A stretch of DNA of 64,000 bases from Pantoea agglomerans (GCF_021397715.1 NZ_CP090207.1:1054001-1118000); one strand, 5' to 3'; positions 28,272-37,959 are shown, counted from the stretch's first letter. Numbers and translations are program-made. The notes: generated by a model not told the origin, from the letters alone.

Positions 28272-30122
28272 TTAAGGTGTCCGATTTACTTGTTCTTCTG
28301 CTGGTACCACTTCTTCAGGTTGAGCTGCAACTTCTGAAATCGAGTTCAATATGTCACGAAGTCCTATTATTGTATTGCGCAAAGGCTCTAACAATTCTGG
28401 TTCTCGATCTGCTTGTTGTACTATCCATTCAGCAAATGTATCTTTACTTTCAGGAACTAGGCAAAGAACGTGGTAATGTAAATGGTCATCTCTTTCATTT
28501 ATGTAATCAGCTATTTTCTCAAAGTTATCTGTGAAAAATTCACTATGCGGTTTTTTAGTAAGAGTTAGAAAACCCGCTTCTGATGCTCGATGCTTCACCT
28601 CTGCAGTGAATATATTCTCCAAGCACCCAGGCCAAAATGCTTTTTCTACTCTACAGCTAGTCATCAATTGCTGAAGTTCATGAACAAATGGTAATCGACA
28701 CCAATAAACTTTGTTGGAATTGTCCTGTACCCAAGCGCCTCCATCACCTAATCTTCTATTTTTATAAAGATCACGCCCTTCTTTATCGTTATCAACTAAT
28801 GCAAAAACAGCTCGTCCAGGTGCTAACGTGCTGATAACTTTTCCATTGCTTGCAAGAGCTTCCATTTTAGTTGTGCCTCCGCCAGATTCGAAAGTGAAAG
28901 GTATGTCACCTCCGATAAATAGCTCCCATGCCTTTGTAAATACAGCTGCGTCTGTGGCACCTTCAACAAAAACGATTGACGCATTATGCTGTACTAACTC
29001 TTGCTCCAAAGAAGTTCTTAACGCTTTAGACCTTTCTATCTCTGCATGGGCCTGTTCAAGGTAACTACTAATTACTGGAAGATGTGGTGTCTCACCCATT
29101 AACTCACTTGGGAGTTGCATTGAATCATTAGATAATTCTTTGACAGCAGAGTTCAAACGCCCCATATGTTCGTGCGTTTTAGAAACGAAATATTTGCTAA
29201 CGCCATTATCTTTAAGTGAAAAAAAAGCAGGGCTATGACTAGTTAAGAATATTTGTTTGTTATTAGCTTTGCCAAGCTCAAGAAAGGTTTTAGCTTCCTC
29301 AATAGCACTAGCGAGCTCAAGTGAATTTTCAGGCTCTTCAAAACCCCATATATGGTATTCCTTTAAACTATTGTCGGATAAAAATGAAAGAATCTGAGGG
29401 ATATGTCTTACTTGAATGCCATCGCCGCGTTGTAAAGTCAAACTGTATGAATCACCTTCTTCTGAAGTAACTTCAAAGTCTAATGATTTAAATAAGTCAG
29501 TTAGATCTCTAGGCGTAGAAACAGAACTATTTATCTTGAGAGAGCTTAAAAGTCCTTGGGTTAATTGTTCGGTTCTATTTCTTAGAGCTTCGGTGAAATT
29601 TACTAATGAACCGGAAAACTCAACGTGCTCAGAAATAACCTTGTAAATTTCTGCTTGCAGTCCTTCAAATATCTTTCTGTCTTTAATTGCTGGTATGTAA
29701 TGAAATTGTATTTTATTAAGAAACCTTGTTAAATATTGCTGTAGATTAGGTTGAGTTATGGAAGAATAAAATTTTGGTTCTTCTTGATTAGTAATGCTCC
29801 ACTGTTTCTTAACCCAAAATGAGTCTCCCAATGATGCTCTCCAGTTTACTGGGGTCGTGAACCAAATTTTCACATAAACAAACTTCCTTATATCATTTTC
29901 TGGTGTTGCCTCAGAGCGGCGAGCATGTGAAAAGTCACGGTCAAAACGAAAAGCTTGATTTGGATTTGTTTCATTTCTAAAAAATAAATTTAGAGCTCGT
30001 AAAACGTTACTTTTTCCAGCATCGTTTCTCCCGAAAATAATATTAGTCCCCGAGCAATTATTTAAATCATCTTTATAAATAGAACGAAAGTATGCGATTT
30101 CCACTTGCTTTATGAGTTTCAT
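28272..30122 (-). CDS. OLD-family ATP-dependent nuclease (AAA ATPase plus TOPRIM)
   Basis: A 616-residue overcoming-lysogenization-defect family protein. The N-terminal ABC/SMC-like ATPase shows Walker A GRNDAGKS (31-38), a Walker B region GFEEPENS (261-267) and a switch LTSHSPAFF (293-301). The C-terminal TOPRIM nuclease shows Glu387 in VFVEGATD and Asp444/Asp446 in ALVDNDKEGRD. Related proteins include phage P2 Old and the GajA and AriA effectors of anti-phage systems. No UvrD-type GajB or AriB gene is adjacent, so it resembles a stand-alone OLD nuclease or one with an unknown partner. ATG at 30122 is preferred over one 10 codons upstream. Confidence 0.9.
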   Translation of the reverse strand: MKLIKQVEIAYFRSIYKDDLNNCSGTNIIFGRNDAGKSNVLRALNLFFRNETNPNQAFRFDRDFSHARRSEATPENDIRKFVYVKIWFTTPVNWRASLGDSFWVKKQWSITNQEEPKFYSSITQPNLQQYLTRFLNKIQFHYIPAIKDRKIFEGLQAEIYKVISEHVEFSGSLVNFTEALRNRTEQLTQGLLSSLKINSSVSTPRDLTDLFKSLDFEVTSEEGDSYSLTLQRGDGIQVRHIPQILSFLSDNSLKEYHIWGFEEPENSLELASAIEEAKTFLELGKANNKQIFLTSHSPAFFSLKDNGVSKYFVSKTHEHMGRLNSAVKELSNDSMQLPSELMGETPHLPVISSYLEQAHAEIERSKALRTSLEQELVQHNASIVFVEGATDAAVFTKAWELFIGGDIPFTFESGGGTTKMEALASNGKVISTLAPGRAVFALVDNDKEGRDLYKNRRLGDGGAWVQDNSNKVYWCRLPFVHELQQLMTSCRVEKAFWPGCLENIFTAEVKHRASEAGFLTLTKKPHSEFFTDNFEKIADYINERDDHLHYHVLCLVPESKDTFAEWIVQQADREPELLEPLRNTIIGLRDILNSISEVAAQPEEVVPAEEQVNRTP

Positions 30123-30330
30123 TAATACCACCCTAATAAAATTTTTATTCAAAACACCCTAAAGTACTTTTCTCAGAGGATATTTATAACAAAATCAACA
30201 TTACTAAGCGATCTTAATGTAAGCAGATTGAACATTTATACTTTGAGCCAACTATTCGAAGCGTGGCTGAACAAATCAACGTCAGCACAACACTCATAAC
30301 GAACCTTGGCTGACATTGAAAATTGCATCA

Positions 30331-30355
30331 AATAAAAACCGGCCAAAGCCGGTTT
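30331..30355 (-). terminator. Intrinsic terminator after the primase remnant
   Basis: On the minus strand AAACCGGC and GCCGGTTT form an 8-bp stem (30336-30343 with 30348-30355) with a 4-nt loop, followed by TTATTTGATG; with the A-T closing pairs it makes a T-rich tail. It lies 17 bp beyond the stop at 30372. Confidence 0.75.
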
Positions 30356-30371
30356 ACATAGAATGATGTTA

Positions 30372-31259
30372 TCAGGCGCTACATGCGGGCAACCAATCTG
30401 CCTCACTATCCTCATGTAACGTGAGGTTGGTTTGTATGCCGTTATTTGTCCGGCGTTTGAGCAGCACGCGCTCGTACTCTTTCAGTGTCTGCGGCACCGC
30501 CTGGCCGAAAGCCGTCAGGCTGAGCGGGTGCTGATGACCGCGCGATTCCATAAACGACAAGTACGCATGATAGAGATAGCGTTTCGGGTTAATCGGGCGA
30601 ATGTTAGCGTTGCCGATAAACAACCCGTTCGGTGTGCTCAGCGGCATCAGGTAGCCACAGAAATCGACCAGCGGATCGGCCTGTCGCTTTATCTCCAGTG
30701 CTTCGCCGGATGTTTGCTGCGCCTGCAACAGCTCGCGTGCTTCATCGGGTGACGCGAAGCGCTGCATTAGATGGCGAACAATCACGGCCAGCTCGGCGCT
30801 GATTTTGTCCAGCAGCTGCGGATCGCGCTCTTTAGCCGGTATCACCTCCGGGAAGGTCAGGATTACCCGGCGACGCGAAACTCCACCGCTGCGATCGCTG
30901 AAACGCATCGGGTTGTTGTTCACTGCCAGAATTACCGCCGGGATGTGGGTTGAGTAGGGATCGCGATACTTGGGATCGATGGCTACCGCATCACCGCCGG
31001 TAATCGCCTTAATGCCCGCGCCGTCGCCGCTCCACTTTTCCTGGTCGGGCAGGATAATCAGCGAGTAGCCAATCACCACCACACGTTCGCGCGACGACTC
31101 CAGCGTGTCGATGGTCGCGGCCGTGGTGTTGTCCGTTCCGGCCAGCATGGTGGCGATTTCCGCCATGATGCTTTTACCACTGTCGCCGCCGGTGACCTCA
31201 AGAAACCTCTTCCAGCCATACCCGGCTTGCCAGCACCATAAATGACAATTCGCAAAATC
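30372..31259 (-). pseudogene. 5'-truncated P4-type primase/helicase
   Basis: The frame encodes only the helicase end of a P4-alpha-like phage/plasmid primase. It enters at CDFANCHLWCWQAGYGWKRF and continues through Walker A GGDSGKS, Walker B-region YSLIILPDQE and the VNNNPMRFSD motif (sensor) to the normal C-terminus. The first ATG is at 31166, but the homologous frame is open upstream to about 31259, where it meets the island-boundary repeat. The primase and linker domains (about 500 residues) are gone. Codon use and GC content are host-like, unlike the rest of the island. Confidence 0.85.
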
Positions 31260-31266
31260 ACAGACA

Positions 31267-31360
31267 CAAAAAAGCCCGCGAGGCTTTCACCTTGCGGGCT
31301 TTCAGGACTTCGATGATGGTTCTGGTAACCATCAACCAAGAATTTTGGTGGAGCTGGCGG
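31267..31360 (-). repeat. Right island boundary repeat: ssrA 3' end and terminator
   Basis: This copy holds the intact 3' end of tmRNA (31346 onward) and an intrinsic terminator, GAAAGCCCGC ... GCGGGCTTTTTTG, at 31268-31302. It aligns with 26031-26120 with 8 substitutions and a 4-base gap. Confidence 0.88.
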
Positions 31361-31707
31361 GAGTTGAACCCGCGTCCGAAATTACTACACCGTCGGCACT
31401 ACATGCTTAGTCAGTTTTTACATTCGCCGGTTAGCTGCGAACAGACACGCCACTAACAGACTAGCCTGATTGGATTTAACGCTTCAACCCCAGGCAAGGC
31501 ATCCACGCGATCTCTTTTGGGTTTGACTTCTCTTGATCCCCGTCTTAAGAGCGGAAGCTAGGGAGAGAAGGCTCTAAGCAGGTTATTAAGCTGCTAGTGC
31601 GTAGTTTTCGTCGTTTGCGACTATTTTTTTGCGGCTTTTTACGAGGCAAACCGCCCCTCGGCATGCTCCTAAGGCTTCACAATCCCGTCGAATCCAGAAT
31701 CAGCCCC
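31346..31707 (-). ncRNA. ssrA: Transfer-messenger RNA (tmRNA)
   Basis: tmRNA rescues ribosomes stalled on broken mRNAs: it is charged with alanine, adds a degradation tag and supplies a stop codon. The 362-nt mature form runs from GGGGCTGATTCTGGATTCGA at the 5' end (31707) to CCACCA at 31346, with the T-arm GGTTCAACTCCC. The tag frame (31586-31618) reads ANDENYALAA followed by TAA TAA, identical to the E. coli tag. A -10 TAGTAT lies at 31718-31723. SmpB, its partner, is encoded just upstream. Its 3' end is the integration target of the island. Confidence 0.97.
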
Positions 31708-31749
31708 AGAACTTCAAATACTAGCAAAAAATCGGGTCAGAATCCAGCG

Positions 31750-32232
31750 CTAACGCTTTGAATTCTTCATGATACGGGCTTTATCCAGTTGCCATTCACG
31801 GTCTTTGATATCGTCACGTTTATCATGCTCTTTCTTACCGCGTGCAACACCAATCTTCAGTTTACACCAGGCGTTCTTCCAGTAGAGCGAGAGCGCCACG
31901 ATGGTATAACCTTCGCGATTGACGCGGCCATACAGTGAATCCAGCTCACGTTGCTTCAGCAGCAGCTTACGGCTGCGCGTGGGATCGCACACCACATGGC
32001 TGGAAGCAACGGCTAAGGGTTGAAAGGTTGAACCAAACAGGAACGCTTCGCCATCGCGCAGCAGAATATAGCTGTCGCTGATGTTGGCTTTGCCGGCACG
32101 AAGTGATTTAACTTCCCATCCTTGCAACGATAATCCCGCTTCATACTCCTCTTCGATGAAGTATTCGTGGCGGGCGCGTTTGTTCATGGCAACAGTGGCA
32201 GAACCGGGTTTGTGTGATTTTTTCTTTGTCAT
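31750..32232 (-). CDS. smpB: SsrA-binding protein SmpB
   Basis: SmpB binds the tRNA-like part of tmRNA and its C-terminal tail probes the empty mRNA channel of stalled ribosomes. The 160-residue protein has the OB-fold core ([36 protein letters not shown]) and the basic tail ([28 protein letters not shown]), both complete. It lies 42 bp upstream of ssrA on the same strand, the usual arrangement. Confidence 0.97.
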   Translation of the reverse strand: MTKKKSHKPGSATVAMNKRARHEYFIEEEYEAGLSLQGWEVKSLRAGKANISDSYILLRDGEAFLFGSTFQPLAVASSHVVCDPTRSRKLLLKQRELDSLYGRVNREGYTIVALSLYWKNAWCKLKIGVARGKKEHDKRDDIKDREWQLDKARIMKNSKR

Positions 32233-32390
32233 AGTGCGGCGTATTTTACATCACTTAGTCGGTTATCGCATCCCCAGTCCAGCGGGGCAGCAGGAAACGA
32301 GATATTCTAGCACACCCTTACTCGGGGGCATTTTTGTTTAATCGCTGAAAATGCTATTATTCAGCGGTTTCGTGATGAACAGGAACCATT

Positions 32391-32825
32391 ATGGCTCAGA
32401 TTAGTCGTTCGGCGCTGGTCCCGTTTAGTGCCGGGCAGATGTACAAACTTGTAAATGATGTGGATGCTTATCCGCAATTCCTGCCGGGTTGCACCGGAAG
32501 CCGCGTGCTGGATGCGTCAGAGAATCAGATGACCGCGTCCGTGGATGTGTCGAAAGCTGGCATCAGCAAAACATTTACTACCCGAAATACCCTGACGGAT
32601 AACCAGAGCATCCACATGCAGCTGGTTGACGGGCCGTTCCGTAAGCTGACCGGCGGCTGGAAATTCATCTCACTGGGCGATGATGCCTGCAAGGTGGAGT
32701 TAAGCCTGGAGTTTGAATTTACCAACATGCTAGTCGAGATGGCCTTTGGTCGAATCTTCAAAGAGCTGGCCAACAGCATGGTGCAGGCGTTCACGCAGCG
32801 CGCCAAAGAGGTCTACAGTGCCTGA
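32391..32825 (+). CDS. ratA: START-domain toxin-like protein RatA
   Basis: RatA (YfjG) is a 144-residue START/Bet v1-fold protein reported to bind 50S subunits and block subunit joining in E. coli; homologues in eukaryotic Coq10 bind ubiquinone, so its true role is debated. The sequence has the family start ([34 protein letters not shown]). It is divergent from smpB and overlaps rnfH by 8 bp. Confidence 0.93.
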   Translation: MAQISRSALVPFSAGQMYKLVNDVDAYPQFLPGCTGSRVLDASENQMTASVDVSKAGISKTFTTRNTLTDNQSIHMQLVDGPFRKLTGGWKFISLGDDACKVELSLEFEFTNMLVEMAFGRIFKELANSMVQAFTQRAKEVYSA

Positions 32826-33111
32826 TATTTCGGTTGAGGTGGTCTATGCGCTGCCTGAAAAGCAATATCAGCTCTATGTCAAAGTGGAGCAGGGCAGCAC
32901 GGTGGAGCAGGCGATAGAGCAATCCGGAATACTGGAGCTGCGCCGCGAAATCGACCTCAGCAGCAACAAAGTGGGTATCTACAGCCGGGCAGTGAAGCTC
33001 AGTGATGTGGTTGATGAAGGCGATAGGATTGAAATCTATCGACCGCTGATCGCCGATCCTAAAGAGCTGCGTCGTCAACGCGCAGAACGCTCAGCATCCG
33101 GTAAAAAGTAA
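32818..33111 (+). CDS. rnfH: Ubiquitin-like RnfH (RatB) protein
   Basis: A 97-residue beta-grasp (ubiquitin-like) protein of the RnfH/YfjF family; its function is unclear although it was once linked with Rnf electron transport and with RatA. The C-terminal signature [20 protein letters not shown] is intact. The start is GTG at 32818, because the family N-terminus ([18 protein letters not shown]) begins there; it overlaps the ratA stop by 8 bp, so translation is coupled. Confidence 0.92.
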   Translation: MPDISVEVVYALPEKQYQLYVKVEQGSTVEQAIEQSGILELRREIDLSSNKVGIYSRAVKLSDVVDEGDRIEIYRPLIADPKELRRQRAERSASGKK

Positions 33112-33146
33112 GCAGCAGATCACCAGGTCCTGATGATCAGCAGCAT

Positions 33147-33174
33147 AAAAAAAGGCGCTCAGTGCGCCTTTTTT
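33147..33174. terminator. Bidirectional terminator between rnfH and bamE
   Basis: AGGCGC (33153-33158) and GCGCCT (33164-33169) with a TCAGT loop are flanked by a run of A on the left and T on the right. It serves both convergent genes. Confidence 0.9.
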
Positions 33175-33190
33175 ACTGTCTGCCGTTGGG

Positions 33191-33538
33191 TTAGTCGCTT
33201 TTTTGCGCCAGATTCGGCTTGTTGTCGATATTGGTCAGAACGCCGTTGCCATCAAAGTTGAGCGTCAGCGTCTGCTGCTGTACGCGCTCATGGCCTGGTT
33301 CCTGACGGAAAACGTAATACCAGACGTTGCTGCCAAACGGATCTTTCATCATTGGCGTACCGAGCGTGTAAGCCACCTGCTGCTGTGTCATACCGGTGTG
33401 AATCTTGGCCACATCATTGGCAACCAGATAGTTTCCCTGGTTGATATCAGGACGATATACCACGCGCTCTAAGGTGGAACATCCGGCGGTCATCATCAAC
33501 ATTACCACTGCCGCGGCAGTCAGCGTTTTACAGCGCAT
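33191..33538 (-). CDS. bamE: Outer-membrane assembly lipoprotein BamE
   Basis: BamE (SmpA) is a small lipoprotein of the BAM complex that folds beta-barrel proteins into the outer membrane. The 115-residue precursor has a lipobox (MTAGC20), then the conserved [11 protein letters not shown] and [14 protein letters not shown] motifs that contact BamD and phosphatidylglycerol. The length is standard. It is monocistronic, with recN upstream on the same strand. Confidence 0.95.
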   Translation of the reverse strand: MRCKTLTAAAVVMLMMTAGCSTLERVVYRPDINQGNYLVANDVAKIHTGMTQQQVAYTLGTPMMKDPFGSNVWYYVFRQEPGHERVQQQTLTLNFDGNGVLTNIDNKPNLAQKSD

Positions 33539-33724
33539 CTATACATTCCTTTTCCGGGGCCAAACGCCTTTTACAGGCTGTTTTTTTGCCAACAAAATCT
33601 GAACTCTGCCTGCGGCAGGCTTTATTACTTTGGCGACATAAGTGCCGATGATAATAAACCTTTTCGCTATTGGAAACCTCTACAGAGCATGCATATGACC
33701 ACGGTAGGTTAAAAAAGTGCGCTA

Positions 33725-35386
33725 TCAGGCGGCTAAAAGTTCTTTGGCATTCGCCAGGGTGTTGCGTGTGACCTCGCTACCGCCCAGCAGGCGTGCCAGT
33801 TCCTGCAGCCGTGCACGCTTGTCCAGCGGCTGCATATGGGTTTCGGTCATTGCGCCATCGGTCTCTTTGCTGACAAAGAAATGCTGATGACCGCAGCCCG
33901 CCACCTGTGGCAGGTGGGTGACACACATCACCTGCGTTGACTCACCCAGCTGACGCAGCAGTTTACCCACCACGGCGGCAGTCGGACCGCTGATCCCGAC
34001 ATCAACTTCATCGAAAATCATCGCTGGCGTCTCCATTTTCTTCGCGGTGATCACCTGAATCGCCAGCGCGATACGGGAGAGCTCACCACCGGACGCGACT
34101 TTACCCAGCGGCTGCAGCGGCTGGCCGGGATTCGTGGTCACCTGGAAGTCGATGCGGCTGGCGCCCTCTGCAGTCAGCTGATCCGGGTTAAAGGTCAGCG
34201 CAATCTTAAACTGGCCGTGCGGCATAGAGAGCAGATGCATACTCTGGGTAATCAGCTGCTGCAGCTCTTCAGCGTACTGTGTGCGCTGCTGATGAAGCTG
34301 CTCAGCGCTTAACAGGGCAGCCTGATAGTGTTCGCCGACCAGCGACTGCAGGCTCTCCTGATCGCTTTCATGCTGTGACAGCAGCTCCGCTTCAGCCAGC
34401 AACTGCTGATGCAGTTCAGGCAGGTTTTCCGGCGTGACGTGATGCTTACGCGCCAGGGCGATCTGGCGTGAAATGCGCAGCTCCAGTTCATACAGGCGAT
34501 TAGGATCGAGATCGAGGCTGTCGCAGTAGTGACGCAATTCGTCGCTGGCTTCACTCAGCTGAATGGCCGCTTCTTCCAGCAGGTTGTAGACACCGTTCAG
34601 TTTCTCATCCAGCGAGGTCAGCTCAGAGAGCATCTCACGGGCGCTGTAGAGCAGGCTGCAGAGATTGTTGTCGTCACTGTCCGCAAGTAGCTGCAGCGCC
34701 TGTTGGCTGGTCGACAGCAGCTGTCCGCTATTGGCGAGCCGCTTGTACTCTTCGTCAATCTGCTCATATTCGCCAGCCTGCGGCGCAAACTCGTTCAGCT
34801 CTTTCAACTGATACTGCAACAGTTCACGACGCGCTTCACGCTCCTGCGCCTGCTGCTGATGCAGCGCCAGGGTGCGGCAGCTCTGGTGCCAGGTCTGATA
34901 GTGGGTGCGCATGCGCTGCAGCAGATCGTCATGACCGGCGTAGGCATCCAGCAGATGTTTCTGATGCTCAGGCTTGAGCAGCAGCTGGTGCGCATGCTGA
35001 CCGTGAATCTGAATCAGTAACTGACCAAGGTCGCGCAACTGTGACAGCGGCACCGCCGTGCCGTTGATGAACCCGCGTGAACGTCCGTCAGCGCTAATCA
35101 CCCGGCGCAGCAGACACTCATTGCCATCGTCCAGATGATTATCTACCAGCCAGCGCTGAGCAGAAGGGGAGGATTTAAGCTGAAAGCGGGCGCAAAGATC
35201 GGCCCGGCTGGCACCCTGACGCACCATGTCGGCATCGGCCCGACCGCCAAGGCATAATCCCAGCGCATCAATCGCGATAGATTTACCGGCACCGGTCTCA
35301 CCCGTGATTGCTGTCATACCGCGTTGGAAATCAATGTCGAGCTCACGAACGATAGCGAAATTACTGATGGTCAGTTGGGCCAGCAT
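33725..35386 (-). CDS. recN: DNA repair SMC-like ATPase RecN
   Basis: RecN is an SOS-induced SMC-like ATPase that acts on double-strand breaks with RecA. The 553-residue protein has Walker A GETGAGKS near residue 30, long helical coiled-coil arms in the middle, the signature motif [14 protein letters not shown] and Walker [16 protein letters not shown] at 35386 ([15 protein letters not shown]) gives exactly the family length. Three LexA-like boxes precede it. The C-terminus ends [10 protein letters not shown], resembling a ClpXP degradation tail. Confidence 0.96.
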   Translation of the reverse strand: MLAQLTISNFAIVRELDIDFQRGMTAITGETGAGKSIAIDALGLCLGGRADADMVRQGASRADLCARFQLKSSPSAQRWLVDNHLDDGNECLLRRVISADGRSRGFINGTAVPLSQLRDLGQLLIQIHGQHAHQLLLKPEHQKHLLDAYAGHDDLLQRMRTHYQTWHQSCRTLALHQQQAQEREARRELLQYQLKELNEFAPQAGEYEQIDEEYKRLANSGQLLSTSQQALQLLADSDDNNLCSLLYSAREMLSELTSLDEKLNGVYNLLEEAAIQLSEASDELRHYCDSLDLDPNRLYELELRISRQIALARKHHVTPENLPELHQQLLAEAELLSQHESDQESLQSLVGEHYQAALLSAEQLHQQRTQYAEELQQLITQSMHLLSMPHGQFKIALTFNPDQLTAEGASRIDFQVTTNPGQPLQPLGKVASGGELSRIALAIQVITAKKMETPAMIFDEVDVGISGPTAAVVGKLLRQLGESTQVMCVTHLPQVAGCGHQHFFVSKETDGAMTETHMQPLDKRARLQELARLLGGSEVTRNTLANAKELLAA

Positions 35387-35394
35387 AGGTTCAC

Positions 35395-35450
35395 CTGTAT
35401 GAATAAACACATATGGTTTTTCATACAGTATAAACTGGAATTTTATCCAG
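35395..35450 (-). promoter_or_regulatory. LexA operators of recN
   Basis: Three palindromic sites with SOS geometry lie in the 65 bp before recN: GTGT-N8-ACAG (35395-35410), CTGT-N8-CCAT (35413-35428) and CTGG-N8-CCAG (35435-35450). The first two resemble the two E. coli recN boxes; the third is more divergent. A -10 TATACT overlaps the middle box. LexA control is expected; binding of the third is uncertain. Confidence 0.72.
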
Positions 35451-35470
35451 TAAAGAGGCGGCGTGCCTTT

Positions 35471-36349
35471 TCAGAATAATTTTTTTGACCAGCCTAGTTT
35501 TGAACTCAGCGTATTGAAATAGCTGTAGTTTTTGGGGTGGATCAGATTAAGGTGACTGGCGCTGCGTCGAATCAGCACATCTTCGCCTTCCTGGATCGGC
35601 AGCGCGATCTGGCTGTCACAGCTGATCTCCAGGTCGCTGCGGCGTGAAGAAAAGCGCAACCGGATGGTACTGCTGCTGTTAATCACCAGCGGACGGGCCG
35701 ACAGCGTATGCGGGAACATCGGCACCAGCACAATCGCCTCCAGCGAGGGCGTGAGTATCGGGCCGCCAGCAGAAAGCGAATAGGCGGTTGAGCCAGTAGG
35801 CGTAGAGATAATCAGCCCATCGGAGCGCTGGGAAAAGGCAAACACTTCATCGATATACACTTCAAACTCGATCATGTGCGCCACTTTACCGGGATGCAGC
35901 ACCACTTCATTAATGGCCGAGCCAATGCGTGGCGAGCAGTCAGATTTACACACCTGCGCTTCCAGTAGAAAACGGCTTTCAACGAAGTAGTTGCCCTGTA
36001 ACACTTCATCCAGCTGCTGTTGCGCATTGTCCGGATCGAGATCGGTCAGAAAGCCGAGATTACCGCGGTTAATGCCAATCACTTTGATGTCATAGCGCGC
36101 CAGCACGCGGGCCGCGCCCAGCATATTGCCGTCGCCGCCGACCACCACCGCCAGATCGGCCTGTTGACCAATCTCCGCCAGCGTACCGGTCTGAACGTCG
36201 TGTAGCGCCAGCTCCTGCGCGATTTGCTTCTCTACGATCACTTGATAACCTTTGGCGGTCAGCCAGCGCCAGAGCATCTCATGCGTGGTTAACGCGGTGG
36301 GATGGCGTGGATGACCCACAATACCAATGCAGTTAAAGTGTTTGTTCAT
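35471..36349 (-). CDS. nadK: NAD kinase
   Basis: NadK phosphorylates NAD to NADP with ATP, the only NADP-forming reaction in the cell. The 292-residue protein has the diacylglycerol-kinase-like fold with [14 protein letters not shown] (the GGDG motif), [12 protein letters not shown] and [17 protein letters not shown], all intact. The ATG at 36349 matches the family N-terminus. It is divergent from grpE, as in E. coli. Confidence 0.96.
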   Translation of the reverse strand: MNKHFNCIGIVGHPRHPTALTTHEMLWRWLTAKGYQVIVEKQIAQELALHDVQTGTLAEIGQQADLAVVVGGDGNMLGAARVLARYDIKVIGINRGNLGFLTDLDPDNAQQQLDEVLQGNYFVESRFLLEAQVCKSDCSPRIGSAINEVVLHPGKVAHMIEFEVYIDEVFAFSQRSDGLIISTPTGSTAYSLSAGGPILTPSLEAIVLVPMFPHTLSARPLVINSSSTIRLRFSSRRSDLEISCDSQIALPIQEGEDVLIRRSASHLNLIHPKNYSYFNTLSSKLGWSKKLF

Positions 36350-36400
36350 CGAGTGGGTGTTCCTTATAAGCCAAAACGGCAAGGCAATGTGATAGGTTCC

Positions 36401-36428
36401 CTTGAAACCGTCAAACCGATCCCCATAA
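36401..36428 (+). promoter_or_regulatory. Sigma32 heat-shock promoter of grpE
   Basis: -35 CTTGAAA (36401-36407) and -10 CCCCATAA (36421-36428) are separated by 13 bp. This is a near-consensus heat-shock promoter 44 bp ahead of the grpE start. Confidence 0.9.
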
Positions 36429-36471
36429 TAAGCCAACCAGCGAAATGAATGTGCAAAACGCGGAGAAATTC

Positions 36472-37053
36472 ATGAGTAGTAAAGAACAGAACACCCCAAA
36501 CGAGCAAGTCTCAGACGAAATTCAGCAGGATCAGCAGCAACCTCAGGAAGCGGAGACAGCAGCAGAGGTGGATCCGCGTGATGAGCGTATCGCTCAGCTC
36601 GAAGCTGAATTAGCGCAGTCGCAAACCGGCGTGCGTGACGCACAGCTGCGTGCGCAGGCTGAGATTGAGAACATTCGTCGCCGTGCCGAAATGGACGTCG
36701 AGAAGGCGCATAAATTCGCTCTGGAGAAATTTGCCAACGAATTGCTGCCGGTGATCGACAGTCTTGAGCGTGCGCTGGAAGTGGCGAATAAAGAAGACGC
36801 GCAGCTGGCGCCAATGATCGAAGGGATTGAACTGACCCTGAAGGGTCTGCTCGGCGCAGTGCGTAAATTCGGCGTTGAAGTGGTCGGCGAAACCGGCGTG
36901 CCGTTCAATCCGGAAGTGCATCAGGCGATGTCGATGATGGAGTCTGAAGAGTTCGAACCTAACCAGGTGATGCTGGTGATGCAACGTGGCTACACGCTGA
37001 ATGGTCGCTTACTGCGTCCGGCGATGGTGGCGGTTGCCAAAGCCAAAGGCTGA
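36472..37053 (+). CDS. grpE: Nucleotide exchange factor GrpE
   Basis: GrpE is the nucleotide exchange factor of DnaK. It releases ADP and so drives the chaperone cycle. The 193-residue protein has a glutamine-rich disordered start, a long coiled-coil helix ([19 protein letters not shown]...) and the C-terminal beta domain ending [15 protein letters not shown]. The ATG at 36472 is preferred; an upstream in-frame ATG at 36445 lies between promoter and gene. It has a consensus sigma32 promoter. Confidence 0.96.
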   Translation: MSSKEQNTPNEQVSDEIQQDQQQPQEAETAAEVDPRDERIAQLEAELAQSQTGVRDAQLRAQAEIENIRRRAEMDVEKAHKFALEKFANELLPVIDSLERALEVANKEDAQLAPMIEGIELTLKGLLGAVRKFGVEVVGETGVPFNPEVHQAMSMMESEEFEPNQVMLVMQRGYTLNGRLLRPAMVAVAKAKG

Positions 37054-37073
37054 TTTCACGCCTGAATCCGTTC

Positions 37074-37099
37074 CACGGCCGCGCACTGTCGCGGCCGTG
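37074..37099. terminator. Hairpin between grpE and ung
   Basis: CACGGCCGCG (37074-37083) and CGCGGCCGTG (37090-37099) form a perfect 10-bp stem with a 6-nt loop between the two convergent genes. The T tract is poor, so strength is uncertain. Confidence 0.6.
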
Positions 37100-37110
37100 T
37101 GCTTTGCGGC

Positions 37111-37791
37111 TTACGCAGGCAATACCGGCGTCCAGTCAATCGGTTCCTGACCGGCGTCGCGCAGTATCGCGTTGGTTTTCGAGAAGTGCTGACAGCCAAA
37201 AAAGCCCCGATGCGCCGAGAGCGGCGAAGGATGCGGCGCCTGCAATACGTGATGGCGCTGACGGTCAATAATGCTGCCTTTCTTCTGCGCGTGCGATCCC
37301 CACAGCAGGAACACCACTCCTTCCCGATGCTGGTTAATCGCAGCAATCACATTATCGGTAAAGGTTTCCCAGCCAAATCGCGCATGGGAATGGGCCTTAC
37401 CGGCTTCCACCGTTAATACCGTGTTCAGCAGCATCACACCCTGTTTTGCCCAGCTTTCCAGAAAACCGTGGTTCGGTTTTTCAAAGCCTGGAATGTCCTG
37501 CAACAGCTCTTTATAGATGTTCTGCAGCGACGGCGGCACCTGAACGCCAGGCAAGACCGAAAAGGCCAGACCATGTGCCTGATGAGGGCCGTGATACGGG
37601 TCCTGACCGAGAATCACCACTTTAACGTCGCCTAATTCTGTCAGGCGAAAGGCGTTGAACACATCCTTTTGCGGCGGATAAACCGTCACGCCGGCGGCAC
37701 GCTCATCGGCCACTAATTTCAGCGTCTCGGTGAAATAGGGTTTCTGTTTCTCTTCAGCCAGCACGTCGTGCCAGGTCAGCTTTTCAGCCAT
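37111..37791 (-). CDS. ung: Uracil-DNA glycosylase
   Basis: Ung removes uracil from DNA, starting base-excision repair. The 226-residue enzyme carries the water-activating loop [17 protein letters not shown] with catalytic Asp, the [11 protein letters not shown] segment and the leucine-intercalation loop [13 protein letters not shown] with the catalytic histidine. The ATG at 37791 follows GGGAG and gives the family start [11 protein letters not shown]. It converges on grpE. Confidence 0.96.
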   Translation of the reverse strand: MAEKLTWHDVLAEEKQKPYFTETLKLVADERAAGVTVYPPQKDVFNAFRLTELGDVKVVILGQDPYHGPHQAHGLAFSVLPGVQVPPSLQNIYKELLQDIPGFEKPNHGFLESWAKQGVMLLNTVLTVEAGKAHSHARFGWETFTDNVIAAINQHREGVVFLLWGSHAQKKGSIIDRQRHHVLQAPHPSPLSAHRGFFGCQHFSKTNAILRDAGQEPIDWTPVLPA

Positions 37792-37945
37792 AATTAACTC
37801 CCTTGAGGTGTGTGCGGTAAGCTTAGCCGTTCCTGCTGCTGAGCTGAAGGGCAAAAATATTTTTAATAATGCAAAAAAAGTTAATGTCGGCAGGGTTGTG
37901 AGATCAAACAGTTAGCGGAAAAGGGCGATTTCTGGCTGGCTAAAA

Positions 37946-37959
37946 TTGACCCAGGTCAA
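37946..37959 (+). promoter_or_regulatory. FNR-like box upstream of grcA
   Basis: TTGAC-CCAG-GTCAA is a perfect palindrome that differs from the FNR consensus TTGAT-N4-ATCAA at one position in each half. It lies 75 bp before grcA, a gene induced by oxygen limitation through FNR and ArcA in E. coli. Confidence 0.68.

Larger units (their letters stand above)
26121..31266. mobile_element. ssrA-integrated genomic island, integrase-less
   Basis: About 5.1 kb lie between two direct copies of the ssrA 3' flank. Contents in order: ~480 bp with short repeats, a 16-codon ORF plus a 471-residue protein (+), a 62-residue ORF and an OLD-family nuclease (both -), and a truncated P4-type primase/helicase (-). 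The 26.1-30.3 kb part is AT-rich with non-host codon use (many ATA, AAA, TTA); the primase fragment is GC-rich like the chromosome, so the island is mosaic. No integrase, excisionase or transposase was found. Confidence 0.82.

Noticed and set aside
31073..31339. 88-codon ORF antisense-shifted over the primase fragment and terminator
   Set aside because: It is another frame of the same strand as the primase remnant, crosses the ssrA terminator, and shows no homology; the helicase frame is the real one.
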